Source: Acinetobacter sp. A47 | Lineage (GTDB): Bacteria; Pseudomonadota; Gammaproteobacteria; Pseudomonadales; Moraxellaceae | NCBI RefSeq assembly: GCF_000805455.1 | Contig: NZ_JSUS01000071.1 | Location: 558,001 to 622,000, forward strand | DNA length: 64,000 bases | Direction of reading: 5' to 3' | In this document: piece by piece, positions 25,954 to 34,117 of the stretch | Layout of the letters: the number at the start of each line of letters is the position of its first letter | How positions within the stretch are numbered: position 1 is the stretch's first letter | Made by a program: the position numbers and the translations under genes | The notes under the pieces: model-generated | What the model saw: only the letters and a program-made list of their open reading frames with translations | Told to the model about the DNA's origin: nothing | Databases searched by the model: none

Positions 25954-26847
25954 ATGAAATTGACCAGTGAACAGCTTGAGCTGATTCTGGAAATTATTGA
26001 TCGTGGTAATTTTTCGGCGGCTGCACGGGCGCTAAACCGGGTTCCTTCCGCAGTCAGTATGGCGATTGCCAATCTGGAAGCAGAATTAAATTTAAAATTG
26101 TTTGAACGCAGTAAAAATCATCTGGCCCCGACTGAGATTGCCTTATCGATTGAGCCGCATGCCAGACTGGTGGTGACCAAGCTACGTCAGCTGGAAATGC
26201 ATTTAACCGAGCTTTCAACAGGACTGGAAACCCGGATTGCGCTGGGAATCGCAGCCGATGTTAACCAGAGGCCGCTATTGTCGGGCATACAACATCTGTT
26301 GCAACGTTATCCCCTGTTAGATATTGAAATGGTCAGTGCGCCACAACAGGAATTAAAAGCACGTTTACAGCGACATGAAATCGATCTTTATATTGCCTAT
26401 AGCTCATCCGAACTTGACCTGAATGAACGTTTTCGCTTACTGGGTATGGAAAAATTTGTGGCTGCAATTTCTCCCCAAGGCGCACAACAGCTCAAGGAAA
26501 ATCATAAAAATGAGCTGACCATGCTCTCTGAGCTCCGGCAAATCATTGTAGCGAGCAAGCATTATCCACTTCCCGACCGGCGGGTTCTGGTATCCGACTC
26601 ATACTGGTATAGCGATAGTTTATTGATGGCAATCAATATGGTAGAACAGGGCTTTGGGTGGGGAAATTTTCCGCTCTCTATCGTACAGGAACATTTCGCC
26701 AAAGGCAGTTTGATTCGGCTGGAATTTGACGACACCACCAACCGGCTGGATATGCCCATTCATGCCATCTGGCCCAGCCATAAGCCGTTAAGCCAGACCA
26801 TCCGGATGCTGATTGAATTGTGGAGTAAAGAAATCCTGATTGAATAA
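25954..26847 (+). CDS. LysR family regulator divergent from the PACE pump (AceR-like)
   Basis: 297 residues from the ATG at 25954, which has AAGGA 7 nt upstream; an ATG at 25933 lacks one. The N-terminal winged helix (LELILEIIDRGNFSAAARALNRVPSAVSMAIANLEAELNLKLFER as a block at about residues 7-50) and C-terminal effector-binding domain are typical LysR. In A. baumannii the divergent LysR protein AceR activates aceI in response to chlorhexidine or polyamines. The same role is inferred from the shared layout. Its stop codon runs into the first of three 200-bp repeats. Confidence 0.85.
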   Translation: MKLTSEQLELILEIIDRGNFSAAARALNRVPSAVSMAIANLEAELNLKLFERSKNHLAPTEIALSIEPHARLVVTKLRQLEMHLTELSTGLETRIALGIAADVNQRPLLSGIQHLLQRYPLLDIEMVSAPQQELKARLQRHEIDLYIAYSSSELDLNERFRLLGMEKFVAAISPQGAQQLKENHKNELTMLSELRQIIVASKHYPLPDRRVLVSDSYWYSDSLLMAINMVEQGFGWGNFPLSIVQEHFAKGSLIRLEFDDTTNRLDMPIHAIWPSHKPLSQTIRMLIELWSKEILIE

Positions 26848-26876
26848 AAAAAGCCCGACATCCTGTCGGGCTTTTT
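26846..26876 (+). terminator. Terminator in repeat copy 1
   Basis: An 8-bp perfect GC-rich stem with TCC loop and T-tract, directly after the AceR-like gene. Confidence 0.9.
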
Positions 26877-27047
26877 CGTATTTCGTGATTAGGTGCAACT
26901 CCTGTCATACCTCACGTCCTGGTGCGCAAACTTATCATTCTTGTTTTATGTTCTGGAACTTCCTGTTCCTGATGAGTTCATATTAGACAATTCAGCTCTG
27001 CCTGAAAATGGGACATTGACCTTGATTGGTGTAAGCAAAAGCGTACA
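26846..27047 (+). repeat. 200-bp direct repeat, copy 1
   Basis: Begins in the stop codon of the AceR-like gene with an A-tract and a strong terminator hairpin (GCCCGACA / TGTCGGGC, 26853-26871, then TTTTT) and continues for about 175 bp to GCGTACA. It is almost identical to copy 2 at 28100-28300 (two substitutions noticed plus A-tract length). No terminal inverted repeats or transposase were seen. The following 27048-27249 is AT-rich, without a recognisable gene, and should contain the promoter of the ADP-ribosylglycohydrolase gene. Confidence 0.92.
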
Positions 27048-27249
27048 CAATTTTTATGATATTCATTAAATGAAATTTGCTTTAATAAAACAGTAATACT
27101 TCAAAATACGCCGTTCCATTAGTTTATTTGATGATAAAGTAACTAAACGTAGAGGGATTTTCTTAACTCATTTTACTCAAGATATGAAATAGATTATTTT
27201 TTCTGCTTAGATTTTATTAAAAATATGGTGGAAAAGAGGGCTAATTTGC

Positions 27250-28101
27250 GTGTTAACTGAAATAGCTATTGCAGATGCATATGGTGCAGGATTTGAGTTT
27301 TGTACCACAGAAAAAATTAATGCTCATAATAACTTAGGGTCATACTGCCAACATGAGTTATACGATATTTCAGGTCAATATACAGATGATACTCAAATGT
27401 CGATTGCTATAGCTGAATTTATCTTGTCTGGAGCAGAATGGACTAAAGAAAATATAGCTACAAAATTTATAGAATGTTTTCAAAGAGATATTAGGTTCGG
27501 CTATTCTGAAGGTTTCTACAATTTGTTAACTCAAGTTAAATCTGGGAAAGAGTTACTTAATATGCTGATCTCAACCAGTGAAAGAAATGGTGCAGCTATG
27601 CGTTCAGTACCTATAGGTTTTTTAAAGAATAGGAGTGATGTTATTACGTTTGCTACATTACAAGCACAAATAACACATAACACTAAACTAGGGATATCTT
27701 CTAGTTGTGCAGTAGGTTTAGCAGCATACTTTGGCTTACAAGAGAAAGGTCCATTAGCAGAGTTAAAGAGTCTCTTAGAATGTGAAGGCTTGAATAAATG
27801 GGATTTTAATTGGCAAGGAAGGGTTTCTTTAAGTGCATATGATACCGTTAGTGCGGCTTTTACCTGCTTATTAAAACATAACTCAATGAGTTCACTTTTG
27901 AAAGCATGCATTCAATTAGGTGGAGATACTGATAGTGTTGCTTCTATAGCTATAGGCCTAGCCACATGCTTTACAGAATATAAAAATGATTTACCAAATC
28001 ATCTTTTTGAAATGCTAAAAGAAAATGTTTATGGAATCCATTTTCTAAAGAGCTTGGATAGTGATTTGATTAATTTACTAAATCCTATTGATAATCATTA
28101 A
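27250..28101 (+). CDS. ADP-ribosylglycohydrolase family protein (DraG-like)
   Basis: 283 residues from a GTG at 27250, with GAGGG upstream. The ADP-ribosylglycohydrolase fold is shown by IADAYGAGFEF at the start, the first metal-binding motif YTDDTQM (Thr45, Asp46, Asp47), the middle NGAAMRSVPIG and the second metal motif GGDTDSVASIA (Asp226, Asp228). The family removes ADP-ribose from modified arginine or other acceptors using two Mg ions. No ADP-ribosyltransferase or DraT-type partner is nearby. The gene is visibly AT-richer than the surrounding core genes and is bracketed by two near-identical 200-bp repeats, so recent acquisition is likely. The substrate is unknown; reversal of toxin- or phage-made ADP-ribosylation is possible. 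Confidence 0.88.
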   Translation: MLTEIAIADAYGAGFEFCTTEKINAHNNLGSYCQHELYDISGQYTDDTQMSIAIAEFILSGAEWTKENIATKFIECFQRDIRFGYSEGFYNLLTQVKSGKELLNMLISTSERNGAAMRSVPIGFLKNRSDVITFATLQAQITHNTKLGISSSCAVGLAAYFGLQEKGPLAELKSLLECEGLNKWDFNWQGRVSLSAYDTVSAAFTCLLKHNSMSSLLKACIQLGGDTDSVASIAIGLATCFTEYKNDLPNHLFEMLKENVYGIHFLKSLDSDLINLLNPIDNH

Positions 28102-28130
28102 AAAAGCCCGACATCCTGTCGGGCTTTTTC
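28100..28130 (+). terminator. Terminator in repeat copy 2
   Basis: The same 8-bp stem GCCCGACA / TGTCGGGC with T-tract as in copies 1 and 3, at the stop codon of the ADP-ribosylglycohydrolase gene. Confidence 0.88.
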
Positions 28131-28300
28131 GTATTTCGTGATTAGGTGCAACTCCTGTCATACCTCACGTCCTGGTGCGCAAACTTATCATTCTTGTTTT
28201 ATGTTCTGGAACTTCCTGTTCCTGATGAGTTCATATTAGGCAATTCAGCTCTGCCTGAAAATGGGACATTGACCTTGAATGGTGTAAGCAAAAGCGTACA
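28100..28300 (+). repeat. 200-bp direct repeat, copy 2
   Basis: Starts inside the TAA stop codon of the ADP-ribosylglycohydrolase gene, carries the same terminator hairpin (28106-28124) and runs to GCGTACA at 28300. About 99 percent identical to copy 1 by eye; the flanking sequence on both sides is unrelated to copy 1. The following 28301-28362 shows no feature. Confidence 0.92.
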
Positions 28301-28362
28301 TCGTCATACACTCATCTCATTGATACAATTGGTCATGATCTCAAAGAGGATTGAAGCTTTAG

Positions 28363-28491
28363 CTAATCTCCTGATAAATCAGTCTGCTGTGATAATGCCC
28401 GTACATTCATATAACGATCATAGTCCTGTGCAAGCAAACAGATCAGCACGGAGCCCAGCAAAATCATAATCTGCTTTTTCAGTCTCATCAT
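28363..28491 (-). CDS. Small single-pass membrane or exported peptide (42 aa)
   Basis: 42 residues from the ATG at 28491 (a second ATG at 28488). A strong ribosome-binding site, GAGGGG, lies 6-7 nt upstream. The peptide starts MMRLKKQ and has one hydrophobic segment (IMILLGSVLICLLA), then a short polar tail (QDYDRYMNVR and so on). It could be a small inner-membrane protein, or a signal peptide with a short mature part. It is divergent from the LysR gene at 28584, with 92 bp between the starts. Unrecognised; the case rests on the ribosome-binding site and the membrane segment. Confidence 0.45.
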   Translation of the reverse strand: MMRLKKQIMILLGSVLICLLAQDYDRYMNVRALSQQTDLSGD

Positions 28492-28583
28492 TTGTCCCCT
28501 CATAAACATGTCTATAAAAAGGTATAAGATTTTTTCCATCTCATCTAATATAGAAAAAGCAGCTACCAATCTAATTTTGAGAT

Positions 28584-29489
28584 ATGTGGACCTTTAAACA
28601 ATTCAATTATCTAATCACGATTGTCGAAACGAGCGGTTTTGTGGCCGCTTCCGAGCAGCTGTTTATTGCCCAATCGGCCTTAAGCAGACAAATTAAAAAT
28701 TTAGAAGAAGAATTAGGCTTCGAGATTTTCGACCGCTCTGAGAAAAAGATCAAACTCACCGTTGCAGGAGAAGCACTGTATAAAAGCTTAAAAACCAGTC
28801 TTGATCACTTAAAAAGTTCTATTGCCAGTGCCCAAAGTATCAGTCGGGGGGAAGGCCGTATTCTTAAAATTGCACATTCCAGCAGTATCGTGCTGGATCA
28901 CAGCAAACTGGATATCTTTGAGCAACTCTGCAATACCCATCATATTGATATTGAGATGAATACTTTATCCTCTGAATTACAGCTCGAATATTTATTAGAT
29001 GGCAGTATTGATCTGGGTTTTATCCGGCCGCCGATTTATCACAATTTAGATGAAGTGAATTCGATCAGTTTATACACTGCCCCGCTCTATGTTGCTGCCC
29101 ATATTGCCGACCCAGTTTTAAGTGAAAAAGAAAGTATCTCGATCCGTGAATTAGCGTCATTAAATTTTGTTTCTGTACCGCATAAAGCGCGTGGCGGTCT
29201 CAGCTATCTGGCCGCCAACTTATGTCTGGTCAATGGTTTTTCTCCGAAAAGAAGCCGAATTTATTCAAGGAAAAAGTCTCAACTGGAACTGGTTGCCAAT
29301 GGCTTTGGCATTTGTATTGTGCCTGAAGAGTTTAAAATGATTCTGCCTGGCAATGTCCGGCTGATTCCGATTCAGGATGAGAACACACTCAGCGAAGTGA
29401 AACTGATCTGGAAAAAGGATGAAGATATACTCATCGAGCAGTGTGCAGCCTCGATTCATGCTTATTACCGTGCCCAGTCCATAACATAA
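28584..29489 (+). CDS. LysR family transcriptional regulator
   Basis: 301 residues. The N-terminal winged helix has FKQFNYLITIVETSGFVAASEQLFIAQSALSRQIKNLEEELGFEIFDRS as a block at about residues 3-51, a classical LysR recognition region. The C-terminal domain (ILKIAHSSSIVLDHSKLDIFEQ, LGFIRPPI, GFGICIVPEEF) is the periplasmic-binding-protein-like effector domain. It is not closely similar to the AceR-like protein upstream. Divergent from a possible 42-residue peptide, it lies between repeat copies 2 and 3. Target and ligand are unknown. Confidence 0.88.
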   Translation: MWTFKQFNYLITIVETSGFVAASEQLFIAQSALSRQIKNLEEELGFEIFDRSEKKIKLTVAGEALYKSLKTSLDHLKSSIASAQSISRGEGRILKIAHSSSIVLDHSKLDIFEQLCNTHHIDIEMNTLSSELQLEYLLDGSIDLGFIRPPIYHNLDEVNSISLYTAPLYVAAHIADPVLSEKESISIRELASLNFVSVPHKARGGLSYLAANLCLVNGFSPKRSRIYSRKKSQLELVANGFGICIVPEEFKMILPGNVRLIPIQDENTLSEVKLIWKKDEDILIEQCAASIHAYYRAQSIT

Positions 29490-29517
29490 GTTGGCATTTA
29501 AAGCTGAAGATCAAATG

Positions 29518-29547
29518 AAAAAAGCCCGACATCCTGTCGGGCTTTTC
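29518..29547 (+). terminator. Terminator in repeat copy 3
   Basis: An A-tract, the 8-bp GCCCGACA / TGTCGGGC stem and TTTT, downstream of the LysR gene at 28584-29489. Confidence 0.85.
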
Positions 29548-29720
29548 CGGTATTTCGTGATTAGGTGCAACTCCTGTCGTACCTCACGTCCTAGTGCGCA
29601 AACTTATCATTCTTGTTTTATGTTCTGGAACTTCCTGTTCCTGATGAGTTCATATTAGGCAATTCAGCTCTGCCTGAAAATGGGACATTGACCTGAATCG
29701 ATGTAAGTAAAAGCTTACAA
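29518..29720 (+). repeat. 200-bp direct repeat, copy 3
   Basis: Starts 28 bp after the LysR stop codon with the same terminator hairpin (29524-29542) and continues to GCTTACAA near 29720. It has more differences than copies 1 and 2 have to each other (for example TTTTCCGG, CCTAGTGCG and a missing TT after GACC), so it is the most diverged copy. Confidence 0.9.
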
Positions 29721-29756
29721 GGTTTAGGTTAAATTTCTATCAAAGTTAAATAAAGT

Positions 29757-30176
29757 CTATTCCCTTTTTAAAAGATAAAAACTACTGAAAACCAAGAACG
29801 CTAGCTGAAAAATAAACCATATCAGCACGGAATAATTAGCACAGTATGTAATTGAATCATAAATAATTTCATTATAGGGCACGGTTTCCATCATATTTAA
29901 TAGAATCAACTCTAAAACAAGTAATAGAAATGCCGTAGCAACATAAACGTATTTGTTTTTTATGAAGGTTAAAATTATTGAAAAGATGATGGATACTCCA
30001 CCACACATCACTAACATAGATGGATCATTAGCGGAGACCCCATTTAACTGGTTAAAATAGGTAATCGTTGCTATCGCGATATATTCATTAATACATAAAT
30101 CCTGGCCAAATTTATCAATCGTATATCCACCTATACCTGATAGGAATAAAAACACTATAGCTACATATCTAATCAT
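29757..30176 (-). CDS. Small polytopic membrane protein, unknown
   Basis: 139 residues with four hydrophobic segments (about 1-20, 55-78, 80-98 and 112-133) and a Lys-Arg-Glu end, AT-rich in composition. The first segment may be a signal anchor. No family was recognised. An open 3' gene remnant ends only 3 bp before its ATG on the same strand, so the two were once a unit. Small four-helix membrane proteins behind toxin-like C-termini are often immunity proteins; that role is a hypothesis here. Confidence 0.6.
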   Translation of the reverse strand: MIRYVAIVFLFLSGIGGYTIDKFGQDLCINEYIAIATITYFNQLNGVSANDPSMLVMCGGVSIIFSIILTFIKNKYVYVATAFLLLVLELILLNMMETVPYNEIIYDSITYCANYSVLIWFIFQLAFLVFSSFYLLKRE

Positions 30177-30179
30177 ACG

Positions 30180-30308
30180 TTATAGGCTCAATTTTAATGA
30201 TGGATCAAATTTCCAAGTTTCAACTTGTCTTTCAGGATCTATACGACACGTCTCTTCACACCCATCAGGTATGGCAATAACATCGCCCTTTAAGGCTGAT
30301 TTTATGAA
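30180..30308 (-). pseudogene. 3' remnant of a truncated gene
   Basis: An open stretch of 42 codons with no usable start codon, bounded upstream by TAA (30309-30311) and ending in TAA at 30180-30182. The translation contains GDVIAIPDGCEETCRIDPER and then QVETWKFDPSLKLSL, which looks like the well-folded C-terminus of a larger protein: balanced composition, two Cys, charged and aromatic residues. The 5' part is lost. It is immediately upstream of, and in line with, the 139-residue membrane protein. The parent family is not recognised. Confidence 0.55.
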
Positions 30309-30311
30309 TTA

Positions 30312-30514
30312 TTGCCATTTTTAGCCGTACTTTGACAATATCCTCTATTTACCAGCGATCTTATGCCTTTTCAACGCGAGGAATAACAACTCAACCTAGT
30401 TCGTCATACGGAAGAGCAAAAAATCAAAATCAGTTTTTGATAAAACCCGTCTAATCTTCTTTGAACTACACGATATCATTTCAATCTAATAATTAATTTT
30501 AAAAGTCCAAAACA
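30312..30514. other. Intergenic region before lysE-type gene
   Basis: No gene or clear repeat was recognised; it is AT-rich and probably holds the promoter of the LysE-type gene. The break that truncated the gene remnant at 30180-30308 lies at its left end. Confidence 0.4.
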
Positions 30515-31114
30515 ATGCCAATCTCTGTACTTATCAGCATGTTTATATTTTCACTTACAATGTCCATTTCACCAGGACCAATCAATATTACAATCCTTTC
30601 CACCAGCTTAATGCATGGATTTCGAAAAACACTGCCCTTTATTTCAGGTGCAACCATTGGCTTTAGCTTACTGCTTATATTTTTAGGTTTTGGATTTAGT
30701 CAAACGATTAGCCAATCTCCTGTTTTTTTCAAAATACTAGAATGTGCAGGTGCATTATTTATTTTTTATCTGGGTCAGAAGATTATTTTTTCTAAACCAC
30801 AAATTGAACTTGTAAAAAATATATCTGTTGCCAGTTTTACAGAAGGATTCCTCTTACAATGGCTCAACCCTAAAGCATGGATTGCATGTCTCTCGGGCAT
30901 CTCCTTATTCACCTCACCCGTCAGTTATTTTCCCCTTATTCTGTTTATTCTTATTTATTTTATTACTTGCTATCTCTGTTTCATTGTTTGGGGTGTTTCA
31001 GGGCATAAGCTCGCAAAAATCTTAACCAACACACATCAGCTCAGGCTCCTGAATATGTTGATGGGCGGATCTTTAGTCATGCTATCTATCTTTATGCTGA
31101 TCCAGCTATTCTAG
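30515..31114 (+). CDS. LysE family amino-acid exporter
   Basis: 199 residues with about six hydrophobic segments. The N-terminal signature SLTMSISPGPINITILSTSLMHGFRKTLPFISGATIGF (block at about residues 13-50) contains the SPGP motif of the LysE/RhtB family, and the middle WLNPKAWIACLSGIS has the conserved NPK. The family exports amino acids or derivatives through the inner membrane. It overlaps the convergent LysR gene by 23 bp at the 3' end. The substrate is unknown. Confidence 0.88.
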   Translation: MPISVLISMFIFSLTMSISPGPINITILSTSLMHGFRKTLPFISGATIGFSLLLIFLGFGFSQTISQSPVFFKILECAGALFIFYLGQKIIFSKPQIELVKNISVASFTEGFLLQWLNPKAWIACLSGISLFTSPVSYFPLILFILIYFITCYLCFIVWGVSGHKLAKILTNTHQLRLLNMLMGGSLVMLSIFMLIQLF

Positions 31115-31997
31115 AATTAAATGATTGATAAATTCGCTCAATCAAAGCATGGACAATCCCATTAACGGGTATATTCGCAGGCCAAACGGCATATACACTC
31201 AAGGGTTCAAGTACCCAATCCGGTAAAACTTTCACAATATGCTGCTGTTCAAGATCAGCCTGAATTAATTCATCAGGAGGCGCTGCCAGTCCCGCATTTA
31301 ATTTTGCCAGCTGATACGCAGCTTCAACATTATTCACATAAATATGAGGCTGATATGAGATTTCGACCTCTTCTCCGGTATGTTGATGCCGTAATATTCT
31401 CTTATTTTTTCTCATACTTAAACCCAGCCATTTCATATTGGCCAGCTGTTTGGGATGAGTAATGGGGGGATATTGTCGTAAAAAATCCGGCGTCGCAACG
31501 ATACTTCGGGCTAAGGGAAACAGATAACGCGCTTTAAATGAACTATCTGCAAGCTCACCAATTCGAAAAGCAATATCCACATTTTCAGCGATCAAATCTG
31601 TTCGGCTATCATCACAAGTGATGTGTACAGTTAAATCCTGATACATCTCAAAAAATGTCGTGATACATTGCATAAACTCGCTATGGATAAAAACTGCAGG
31701 GATGGAGATATGCAATTGTGTTTTTCTAATAATCGAACGTTGTTTGAAATCTGAAATACCCGACTCATAGGTTTCCAGCATGCCTTTGGCCGTTTCTAAA
31801 AGTTTTTGCCCATCATGTGTTAAGGTCATTTTTCGTGTACTACGATAAAATAAGGCACATTCCAAATTTTTTTCTAACTTGGCTAAATGCATACTCACTG
31901 TCGTGGTAGATAGGCCTAATGCTTTAGCACCTTTTGAAATTGAACCAAATTCAGCAATTTTTGCGAAAATAATTAAATATCTTATATCTTCAATCAT
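31092..31997 (-). CDS. LysR family transcriptional regulator (third in the window)
   Basis: 301 residues. The helix-turn-helix is in IIFAKIAEFGSISKGAKALGLSTTTVSMHLAKLEKNLECALFYRSTRKM (block at about residues 9-57). The effector domain has IPAVFIHSEFMQC and DIAFRIGELADSSFKARYLFP, resembling the CrgA/AaeR-like subgroup. Its 3' end overlaps the lysE-type gene by 23 bp on the opposite strand. It is 56 bp downstream of the MFS gene on the same strand, so it may be cotranscribed with it. The target is unknown. Confidence 0.87.
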   Translation of the reverse strand: MIEDIRYLIIFAKIAEFGSISKGAKALGLSTTTVSMHLAKLEKNLECALFYRSTRKMTLTHDGQKLLETAKGMLETYESGISDFKQRSIIRKTQLHISIPAVFIHSEFMQCITTFFEMYQDLTVHITCDDSRTDLIAENVDIAFRIGELADSSFKARYLFPLARSIVATPDFLRQYPPITHPKQLANMKWLGLSMRKNKRILRHQHTGEEVEISYQPHIYVNNVEAAYQLAKLNAGLAAPPDELIQADLEQQHIVKVLPDWVLEPLSVYAVWPANIPVNGIVHALIERIYQSFNSRIAGSA

Positions 31998-32053
31998 ATT
32001 TTAATATAGAGTCATTCTTCAAAACTAAAATATACTTATACATTCTGACGATT

Positions 32054-33181
32054 TCAAAATAACCTTTTTCGCAACGTTAAAAAACCCGCAATACATGTAC
32101 AAACAACCAAAACAAGACCTAAGTTCTGAACAAAACCTGCAATAGCCAACATCACACTCAGTAATAAATAGTAAGTCAGTCCCAATATTGCGCCTGCGGT
32201 TCCCGCATTCTGCCGATAATCAGTTAATACGGTACTGAGCACATTTGGAATAACAATATTATAAGCCATCACGATTCCCATCATCGGTGCTAAAAACCAT
32301 GCAGCGTCTTGTAAAGCAAAAACCAATAGACTCGATAATATTGCAAAAAGACAGGCATATCGAATCAATAATTCAATCTTCCAGCCTTTCATTAACATCC
32401 TGCGATTGAAAAAACTTCCCGTTAGCGAGAAAATCGCCAACAATCCTCCTGTCCATCCAAACTCTCGTACGCCCCAACCCAAACGCTGAAACAGAAATGG
32501 AGCAAGACCGTAATAGCTAAAAATCATTGTATTGAATAATGAAACTAAAAGAACACCTTTCCAGATCTTTGAATCTCTTAGCATAATAAAACCCAGCCTA
32601 AAAAACATAGGCTTCACCATTTTTTGCGGACGAGTTTCTGGTAGTGCAACCGCGGTAACCACAAATAAGCCTATGGCTAATATAGACAACCCAATAAAAA
32701 TCCCCATATGCCCATACAGAGAAACGATCCAGCCGCCACTCATTAAGCCAAAGACCGGACTGATTGCAAGTGCAGCTCCCAATACGGAAAATACACGTGC
32801 CAAAGCTTTTGACTCATAGCTATCGTGCAAAATCGTTTGGACCACAACTGATCCAGCAGCAGCGCCTAAGGCTGCAATCATTCGAGCAAGCAACAGAATA
32901 TTAAAATCAGTGCTAAACATTGCCAGTACAGCACCGCATGCATAGCACATTAATCCCAACAGCATTGTAGGACGACGGCCGATCCAATCGCTTAACCAGC
33001 CCCAGAGGGCGACCCCTAAGGCAAAAGCAAAAAAATAGACTGAAAGCGTTTGGGAACTTTGTTCATGACTGACATGAAATGAGGAGGCAATACTCGGTAA
33101 AGCAGGGCTATAAATCGTTTCCACCAGTTGCGGAAACATGATCAATAAAATTAATAACCATAGCGGAGGTTGTTTCTTCAT
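32054..33181 (-). CDS. MFS drug transporter (Bcr/CflA-like)
   Basis: 375 residues from the ATG at 33181; a GTG at 33187 is possible. Twelve hydrophobic segments are expected. N-terminal motifs: PQLVETIYSPALPSIASSFHVS, GVALWGWLSDWIGRRPTMLLGL (motif A with DWIGRRP), and the drug-efflux motif around AAAGSVVVQTILHDSYESKALARVFSVLGAALAISPVFGLMSGG. This resembles the Bcr/CflA 12-helix drug:proton antiporters. The gene is divergent from an AraC regulator only about 40-100 bp away, depending on the AraC start, so that regulator probably controls it. Confidence 0.85.
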   Translation of the reverse strand: MKKQPPLWLLILLIMFPQLVETIYSPALPSIASSFHVSHEQSSQTLSVYFFAFALGVALWGWLSDWIGRRPTMLLGLMCYACGAVLAMFSTDFNILLLARMIAALGAAAGSVVVQTILHDSYESKALARVFSVLGAALAISPVFGLMSGGWIVSLYGHMGIFIGLSILAIGLFVVTAVALPETRPQKMVKPMFFRLGFIMLRDSKIWKGVLLVSLFNTMIFSYYGLAPFLFQRLGWGVREFGWTGGLLAIFSLTGSFFNRRMLMKGWKIELLIRYACLFAILSSLLVFALQDAAWFLAPMMGIVMAYNIVIPNVLSTVLTDYRQNAGTAGAILGLTYYLLLSVMLAIAGFVQNLGLVLVVCTCIAGFLTLRKRLF

Positions 33182-33222
33182 TTGCACAATTTTTATCTAT
33201 TGACTGAGTTCTACCTATTGTT

Positions 33223-34044
33223 GTGAAAATGAATTCGTCTGATTACAATGATTCAGACTTAAACTATAAAAAAACGGACAAGATGGCGAGAATCAGTCCA
33301 ACCACCTGTTTTAATGCCGATCATTTTCATCTTCCCGTGATTGGTATTGCTGCTGATATGCCTGTACATGACTCGGGCCAACACAGTCATGGGCGACATC
33401 AACTCCTGTTTTCTGCAGCAGGCTGTATTAGCATCGAAATGGACACAAAAGTTTATTTACTTCCCCCTGGCCGGGCGGCATGGATTCCAGCAGGTGTATT
33501 ACATCGTGCAATCATGCGTGGGGTCATCGCTTATCGCTCTTTATACTTCTCAACGGATTTACCCCTGAGACAAATCCCACTTCAGATTTTTACGGTTAAT
33601 CCGCTTTTATTTGCAGTTATTGAACGAATGGCATTTTGGCCTTGGGATATGTCTGCGGAATCTCAAAACAGTCTTTTGACCGTATTTATGGAAGAATTAA
33701 AGACAGCGCCAAAAGAAAACTGGAGACTATCATTTCCCCAAGATCGCCGTTTATCTGTCTGGATAGAACGTATTCGTCAAGGTGAACTACCCTTACGGTT
33801 AAATGTATTCGCCCAACAAGCTGGTGCCTGCGAACGCACCATTAGCCGAATATTTATAAAAGAAACAGGGATGAATTATCAAAATTGGCGTCAGCAATGG
33901 AGATTATTGAAAGCCATAGAAATGTTAGCTGAAAAGGAAACAATCAGTAAGATTGCTCAGACGCTAGAATTTAGCAGTGACAGTGCATTTATTGCTTTTT
34001 TCCGCCAACATACAGGCGTGACACCCACATGCTATATCTGTTAA
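33223..34044 (+). CDS. AraC family transcriptional regulator
   Basis: Up to 273 residues. Possible starts are GTG 33223, ATG 33229 and ATG 33283; the last has CGGAC at fair spacing and begins MARISPTT, close to the domain start. The N-terminal half is a cupin (HSHGRHQLLFSAAGCISI, LLPPGRAAWIPAGVLHR). The C-terminal half has the two AraC helix-turn-helix motifs (VFAQQAGACERTISRIFIKETGMNY and KIAQTLEFSSDSAFIAFFRQHTGVTP, separate blocks). It is divergent from and close to the MFS pump and is probably its regulator. It shares a terminator with psd. Confidence 0.9.
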   Translation: MKMNSSDYNDSDLNYKKTDKMARISPTTCFNADHFHLPVIGIAADMPVHDSGQHSHGRHQLLFSAAGCISIEMDTKVYLLPPGRAAWIPAGVLHRAIMRGVIAYRSLYFSTDLPLRQIPLQIFTVNPLLFAVIERMAFWPWDMSAESQNSLLTVFMEELKTAPKENWRLSFPQDRRLSVWIERIRQGELPLRLNVFAQQAGACERTISRIFIKETGMNYQNWRQQWRLLKAIEMLAEKETISKIAQTLEFSSDSAFIAFFRQHTGVTPTCYIC

Positions 34045-34062
34045 GAAAAAGCATAATGCAGA

Positions 34063-34105
34063 TAAAAGCCTCTCAAATATACGCTTTGAGAGGCTTTTAT
34101 TTTTA
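34063..34105. terminator. Bidirectional terminator between araC-type gene and psd
   Basis: AAAAGCCTCTCAAA (34064-34077), a 7-nt loop, TTTGAGAGGCTTTT (34085-34098), then ATTTTTAG. A 14-bp perfect stem between convergent genes. Confidence 0.9.
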
Positions 34106-34117
34106 GTTCAAAACAAC

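Noticed and set aside
28146..28469. Plus-strand frame of 107 codons through repeat copy 2
   Set aside because: The same frame is not maintained in copies 1 and 3 (different continuation, indel in copy 3), so the repeat is not coding.
26846..29720. Integron attC sites or dif-type modules as explanation of the triple repeat
   Set aside because: No GTTRRRY/RYYYAAC core boxes with an imperfect palindrome and no XerC/XerD-like 28-bp sites were found in the repeats.
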